DNA from: JAVBNH01 sp031551635
GTDB lineage: Bacteria > Bacillota > Clostridia > Oscillospirales > Acutalibacteraceae
Direction: 5' to 3'
DNA length: 64,000 bases
NCBI GenBank assembly: GCA_031551635.1
Contig: JAVBNH010000007.1
Span: forward strand, 77,979 to 141,978
The notes beneath the pieces are model-generated. The model searched no databases, was not told the origin of the DNA, and saw nothing but the letters and a program-made list of their open reading frames with translations. Position 1 is the stretch's first letter, and the number at the start of each line of letters is the position of its first letter. This document shows, in pieces, positions 60,600 through 64,000 of this stretch. The translations under genes and the position numbers were made by a program.

Positions 60600-60629
60600 T
60601 TGACAAACTTATCTCTAAAATGATACTAT
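60600..60629 (+). promoter_or_regulatory. Promoter for PPC-repeat protein gene
   Basis: TTGACA - 18 bp - TACTAT, about 70 bp before the GTG at 60702. Confidence 0.75.
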
Positions 60630-60701
60630 GTATGATGTAGTGAAAAAGTTAAATGAATAACACTAAATCTTCCTGTTCGTCGAAGGGAACGGTGTATTTT
60701 T

Positions 60702-62696
60702 GTGAAAACGAAAAATAAGGCTTACATATTATCACTTATATTTATTTTGTCAATGGTTTTTTCACTTGCTGCAGACAGCACGCTGATTCGCATTGACACT
60801 ACAGGCTATAAAAATTCAAATTCCACAGACGAGAGCAAAAAAGACGAAAAGCCGCCGGTGAGCTTTCCCGTGAAGCCCTTCTATGCTCCTGCCGAGCCTG
60901 CAAGCAGCCCTGAAAACGGTGTGGCTGAGGACGAGGGAGTGACAGCCGCCGCCGGTTATGACATTGATTATGAGGATTTTTACAGCGGGATTACGCTTCC
61001 CGCGCTTGCACCTGTCAACAAGCAAAATACCGCTAAAGCGGTAACGGCGTCTGAGGAAAACACAGAAAAAAGTACCATAACCACAACAGTCCCGGAGACG
61101 GAAACAGGCGAGCCGCAGACAGGCGCGGTAACTCAGACGCACGAATTTATTCCGAAGCTGAGCGATTCCTCCGCGAGCGCTTCGAGCATTTCTCTTCCGG
61201 TTTCGATAAATAAAATTAAGCCCATAATCAGCACAGAGGTGCAAAAAGCACAGACTGTCAGCGAGCTTGACATACATTATTATTCAATAACAGCGGTCAG
61301 CCGCGGATATTTCGAGCTTACCTTTACCCATGAAAAAATGACCACAGGGCTCTCACCTCAGTGGAAAATTCAGCTCCTCGAGCAGTATAACACAGAGGGC
61401 GAGGGCGGCGAAACAAAGTACCGCGAGCTTACATATCTAAACGCTTCATTGGACGAGAAGCCGGTATCCTCGAACCGTGTCGGGGTTTATCAGGGCAAAT
61501 TCCTGATTATAGTCACACCTGTAAGCGGCTTTTCAAATGAGACTTATACTCTCACGGCGAGTTTTACCTCAGCGAATGATTATGAAGCAGAACCCAATGA
61601 TAATCTCAACAGATACAATGAAATTTATCCTGAGCTGCCTCTTAACGGCTCCTCGTCGCTGTTATCGAGCGGTGAGGATAAGGACTATTTTATGTTTGAG
61701 CAGAAAGTGAACGGCTACGCTGAGCTGAGTTTTTCGCATGAGGATTTGAAAACCATCTCTGTTGGCTGGCTTGTCAATATTATTGACGCTCAGGGAAACT
61801 GCTACTATAACGGGAAGTCGACCCTCGGTACAAAAGAGCTGCTGAGCGGCGCTGTGGGGCTTAAAAAAGGATATTACTTTATTGAAATAATATCAAATGT
61901 CAATTCGCCAGCGCTGTATACACTCAAGCTCAGTTCTACTGTGAAAAGCAACTTTGAGCTTGAGCATAATGACACTCCGGCGACTGCGACAATTCTGCCA
62001 CAGAGCGTCACGATAAGCGGTGCGATTACCCCGCGCACCGGAACAATTGACAGAGACTATTACAAAATCAATATGCCTGTCAGAGGTGTTTTGAGTGTCT
62101 CATTTTCTCATCCAAAATTTGTTGAAGACAATAAAGGCTGGAATATTACTGTTCTTGACAGTGAGCTGAAAACCATTTATTCTGTATTGTCATACTGGAA
62201 CATTGAAACCACAACTGTGCCGTCTTTGGGGCTTTCAGCGGGAACTTATTATATTTGCATAGATTCCGAAAATATCAGCATCAACAGTGCGATTTATTCA
62301 CTGAATGTCAACTATAGCACCTCAACGAGCTGGGAGACTGAAAAGAATAATACAAAGGAAACCGCGACACCTATTGTTCCCGGAACTTCGATTTACGGCG
62401 CGTTGATTAACGACAAGCTGAATTTTGACACCGATTATTACACCTTCACCCTCACAGCGCCGACTACGCTCAGCCTCAGGTTCGAGCACGTGGATTTGAA
62501 CGCCGATTATGAGGGCTGGGAGATTACCTTGCTCGACAGCAGCATGAAAACGCTGCAATATGCCGTCTCCTACTGGAGCGACACCTATATAACGACGAAA
62601 AAAATCACCCTCGGTCCGGGAACTTATTACATCAAGGTCGATACCGGTCTGTGGTTCCATACAGAGAAGTATATTCTTAATGTGGCTGTCGGTTAA
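60702..62696 (+). CDS. Secreted protein with tandem pre-peptidase C-terminal (PPC)-like domains
   Basis: 664 residues: signal peptide (about 1-25), Pro/Ala/Thr/Glu-rich region to about 165, then four PPC-like beta domains of about 115 residues. Domains 2-4 open with E-x-E-x-N-(D/N) (EPNDNLNRYNE, ELEHNDTPATA, ETEKNNTKETA), then DKDYF/DRDYY/DTDYY and GYYFIEI/GTYYICI/GTYYIKV. Domain 1 is diverged. No catalytic domain is present, so it is probably a surface or binding protein. GTG start. Confidence 0.85.
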   Translation: MKTKNKAYILSLIFILSMVFSLAADSTLIRIDTTGYKNSNSTDESKKDEKPPVSFPVKPFYAPAEPASSPENGVAEDEGVTAAAGYDIDYEDFYSGITLPALAPVNKQNTAKAVTASEENTEKSTITTTVPETETGEPQTGAVTQTHEFIPKLSDSSASASSISLPVSINKIKPIISTEVQKAQTVSELDIHYYSITAVSRGYFELTFTHEKMTTGLSPQWKIQLLEQYNTEGEGGETKYRELTYLNASLDEKPVSSNRVGVYQGKFLIIVTPVSGFSNETYTLTASFTSANDYEAEPNDNLNRYNEIYPELPLNGSSSLLSSGEDKDYFMFEQKVNGYAELSFSHEDLKTISVGWLVNIIDAQGNCYYNGKSTLGTKELLSGAVGLKKGYYFIEIISNVNSPALYTLKLSSTVKSNFELEHNDTPATATILPQSVTISGAITPRTGTIDRDYYKINMPVRGVLSVSFSHPKFVEDNKGWNITVLDSELKTIYSVLSYWNIETTTVPSLGLSAGTYYICIDSENISINSAIYSLNVNYSTSTSWETEKNNTKETATPIVPGTSIYGALINDKLNFDTDYYTFTLTAPTTLSLRFEHVDLNADYEGWEITLLDSSMKTLQYAVSYWSDTYITTKKITLGPGTYYIKVDTGLWFHTEKYILNVAVG

Positions 62697-62735
62697 AAAT
62701 GTAGTGTAATTTGCATAATAAACGCGCATAAATTT

Positions 62736-62779
62736 TAAAGGGGTTAATGAGAATTGTAAAATTTTTATTAACCCCTTTA
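62736..62779. terminator. Hairpin between PPC gene and homoserine dehydrogenase gene
   Basis: 13-bp arms TAAAGGGGTTAAT / ATTAACCCCTTTA with an 18-nt loop. No T-run beyond TTATT, so it could be a terminator or a leader structure for the downstream gene. Confidence 0.5.
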
Positions 62780-62843
62780 TTATGCCATAAGAATGTGATA
62801 ATATGTAATATTATCACCTGTTATCAGAAAGGGGCAAAGGATT

Positions 62844-64000
62844 ATGAATGTAGCCGTTATGGGTTATGGGATTGTCGGCAGCGGTGTTGTGGAGCTTTTC
62901 GAAAAGAATCACGACAGCATCGTGGCTAAAAGCACTCAGGAGGAGCTCGATATCAAGTATATCCTTGATATTCGCGACTTTCCGGACAACCCCTACAGCG
63001 CGAAAATGGTTAAGGATTTCAATATTATCCTGAATGACCCCTCTGTCGGAATAGTCGTTGAGACCATGGGCGGACTGAAACCCGCTTATGAATTTGTCAA
63101 GGCTCTGCTTATGTCCGGGAAAAGCGTTGTTACCTCAAACAAGGAGCTTGTAGCTGAAAAAGGCTTTGAGCTTCTCAAGCTCGCGAACGCGAATAACGCC
63201 AACTTCCTTTTTGAGGCCAGTGTCGGCGGCGGTATTCCGATTATTCGCCCGATTTCACAATGCCTTGCGGCTAACGAAATTAATGAAATCGCCGGAATAC
63301 TCAATGGCACAACAAATTTCATTTTGACAAAGATGATAAACGAAAAAATGACCTTCAGCGCGGCTCTCACCTTAGCTCAGGAATACGGATATGCAGAAAA
63401 AGACCCGACTGCCGATGTCGAAGGTGCGGATGCCTGCAGAAAAATCTGCATACTTGCCTCGCTCTGCTTCGGAAAGCATGTCTACCCAAAAGAGGTTTCG
63501 ACTGACGGAATCACAGCCATTACGCCTGAGGATGTTGAATACGCCGCGAACTGGGGCGGTGTCGTGAAGCTGCTCGGAGTCGCGAAAAGAGTAGACGACA
63601 ATAAAATCTCTGCCTGTGTCAGCCCGTTTTTTATCGGCGCGCATTCTCAGCTCGCGGGAGTTGATGATGTTTTTAATGCGATTCTCGTGCGTGGAGACGC
63701 CATCGGCGATGTTGTTTTTTACGGCAGGGGAGCGGGCAAGCTGCCGACTGCCAGCGCGGTTGTTGCGGACATCATTGACTGTGCGAAGCATACCGTGCGT
63801 AACAAGCTCATGGGCTGGAACGATTCAAGCGCGGACTATATAGTCAATATTTTCGACTGTGAGACAAGCCTTTATGTCAGAGGTTTTGCCAAAAACGCCG
63901 ACATCGCGCTCAGGGAGGCTGAGCTGCAGTACGGCGAGATAAAGGTGCTTTACCGCCGCGACGCGCCCGACACGGAGCTCGCGTTTATCACCCCCCGCGA
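62844..64000 (+). CDS. hom: Homoserine dehydrogenase, 3' end outside window
   Basis: 385 codons visible, still open at the right edge. NAD(P)-binding VAVMGYGIVGSGVVELF, VTSNKELVAEKG, FEASVGGGIPII and AGILNGTTNFIL are signature motifs, and DPTADVEGADACRKI holds the catalytic Asp and Lys region. It reduces aspartate semialdehyde to homoserine for threonine and methionine. A C-terminal ACT domain would lie beyond the window. GAAAGGGGC and AAAGG precede the ATG. Confidence 0.97.
   Translation, partial: MNVAVMGYGIVGSGVVELFEKNHDSIVAKSTQEELDIKYILDIRDFPDNPYSAKMVKDFNIILNDPSVGIVVETMGGLKPAYEFVKALLMSGKSVVTSNKELVAEKGFELLKLANANNANFLFEASVGGGIPIIRPISQCLAANEINEIAGILNGTTNFILTKMINEKMTFSAALTLAQEYGYAEKDPTADVEGADACRKICILASLCFGKHVYPKEVSTDGITAITPEDVEYAANWGGVVKLLGVAKRVDDNKISACVSPFFIGAHSQLAGVDDVFNAILVRGDAIGDVVFYGRGAGKLPTASAVVADIIDCAKHTVRNKLMGWNDSSADYIVNIFDCETSLYVRGFAKNADIALREAELQYGEIKVLYRRDAPDTELAFITPR

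Overview
The window looks like a chromosome segment of an uncultured, endospore-forming member of the Bacillota, most likely class Clostridia near Ruminococcaceae/Oscillospiraceae. The evidence is a cwlJ-gerQ type spore gene pair, an HrcA/CIRCE-controlled groESL operon, the Gram-positive rpmH-rnpA-yidD-yidC-jag cluster, abundant GTG and TTG starts behind GAAAGG-type ribosome binding sites, and cohesin/dockerin surface proteins. The species cannot be named from the sequence. Coding GC looks moderate, with clearly AT-richer islands at the VWA-dockerin gene (27557-30445), the lipoprotein gene (9931-11001) and the AbiE locus.

Layout. 1-5.8 kb: partial SGNH-type surface protein, small alarmone synthetase, GH13 amylase, sulfatase. 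5.8-11 kb: RCC1/Thr-rich/dockerin protein, GerQ-like and CwlJ-like spore proteins, lipoprotein. 11-14 kb: GH84 hexosaminidase plus BadF-type sugar kinase. 14.2-16.4 kb: ECF sigma factor with a membrane partner. 16.5-19 kb: BspA-like LRR protein and a miniature paralogue lacking the LRR domain. 19.3-21.9 kb: groEL, groES, CIRCE, and a 5S rRNA gene standing alone with a consensus promoter. 22-27.3 kb: flavin reductase, barrel protein, lipoprotein, Gfo/Idh/MocA oxidoreductase, membrane protein, mnmE. 27.5-36.2 kb: VWA-dockerin protein, ECF sigma-VOC fusion, GH4 glycosidase, membrane-anchored cohesin protein, sugar isomerase-like barrel, mnmA. 36.5-45.2 kb: PHP protein, ppdK, hybrid kinase with four tandem PAS repeats, ceramidase-like protein. 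45.5-49 kb: AbiE toxin-antitoxin pair, arylamine N-acetyltransferase, secreted membrane-anchored protein. 49.3-55.5 kb: M23-dockerin protein, DUF1801, nitroreductase, C39-like lipoprotein, SIS protein. 56.3-64 kb: rpmH to jag, PadR/DUF1048 operon, PPC-domain surface protein, partial homoserine dehydrogenase.

Two systems stand out. First, one membrane-anchored cohesin-like protein and three dockerin-tailed exported proteins (RCC1, VWA, M23 peptidase) lie in the same 45 kb. None of the dockerin proteins is a recognisable plant-polysaccharide enzyme, which suggests a non-cellulosomal surface assembly. A decayed dockerin fragment follows the VWA gene. Second, the intergenic regions hold a layered repeat system. 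It has (i) heptanucleotide-periodic tracts whose unit changes from locus to locus and which start at stop codons or end just before Shine-Dalgarno sequences, (ii) a roughly 155-bp two-hairpin element (repeat B), whole or halved, in seven places, (iii) a roughly 78-bp palindromic element (repeat A) in four copies plus a fragment, and (iv) hairpins that copy a gene's last bases, stop codon included, as an inverted repeat. I know of no named family that matches the combination.

I saw no tRNA genes, CRISPR arrays, insertion sequences or prophage genes. Start codons below were chosen from Shine-Dalgarno placement where the longest reading frame looked wrong.
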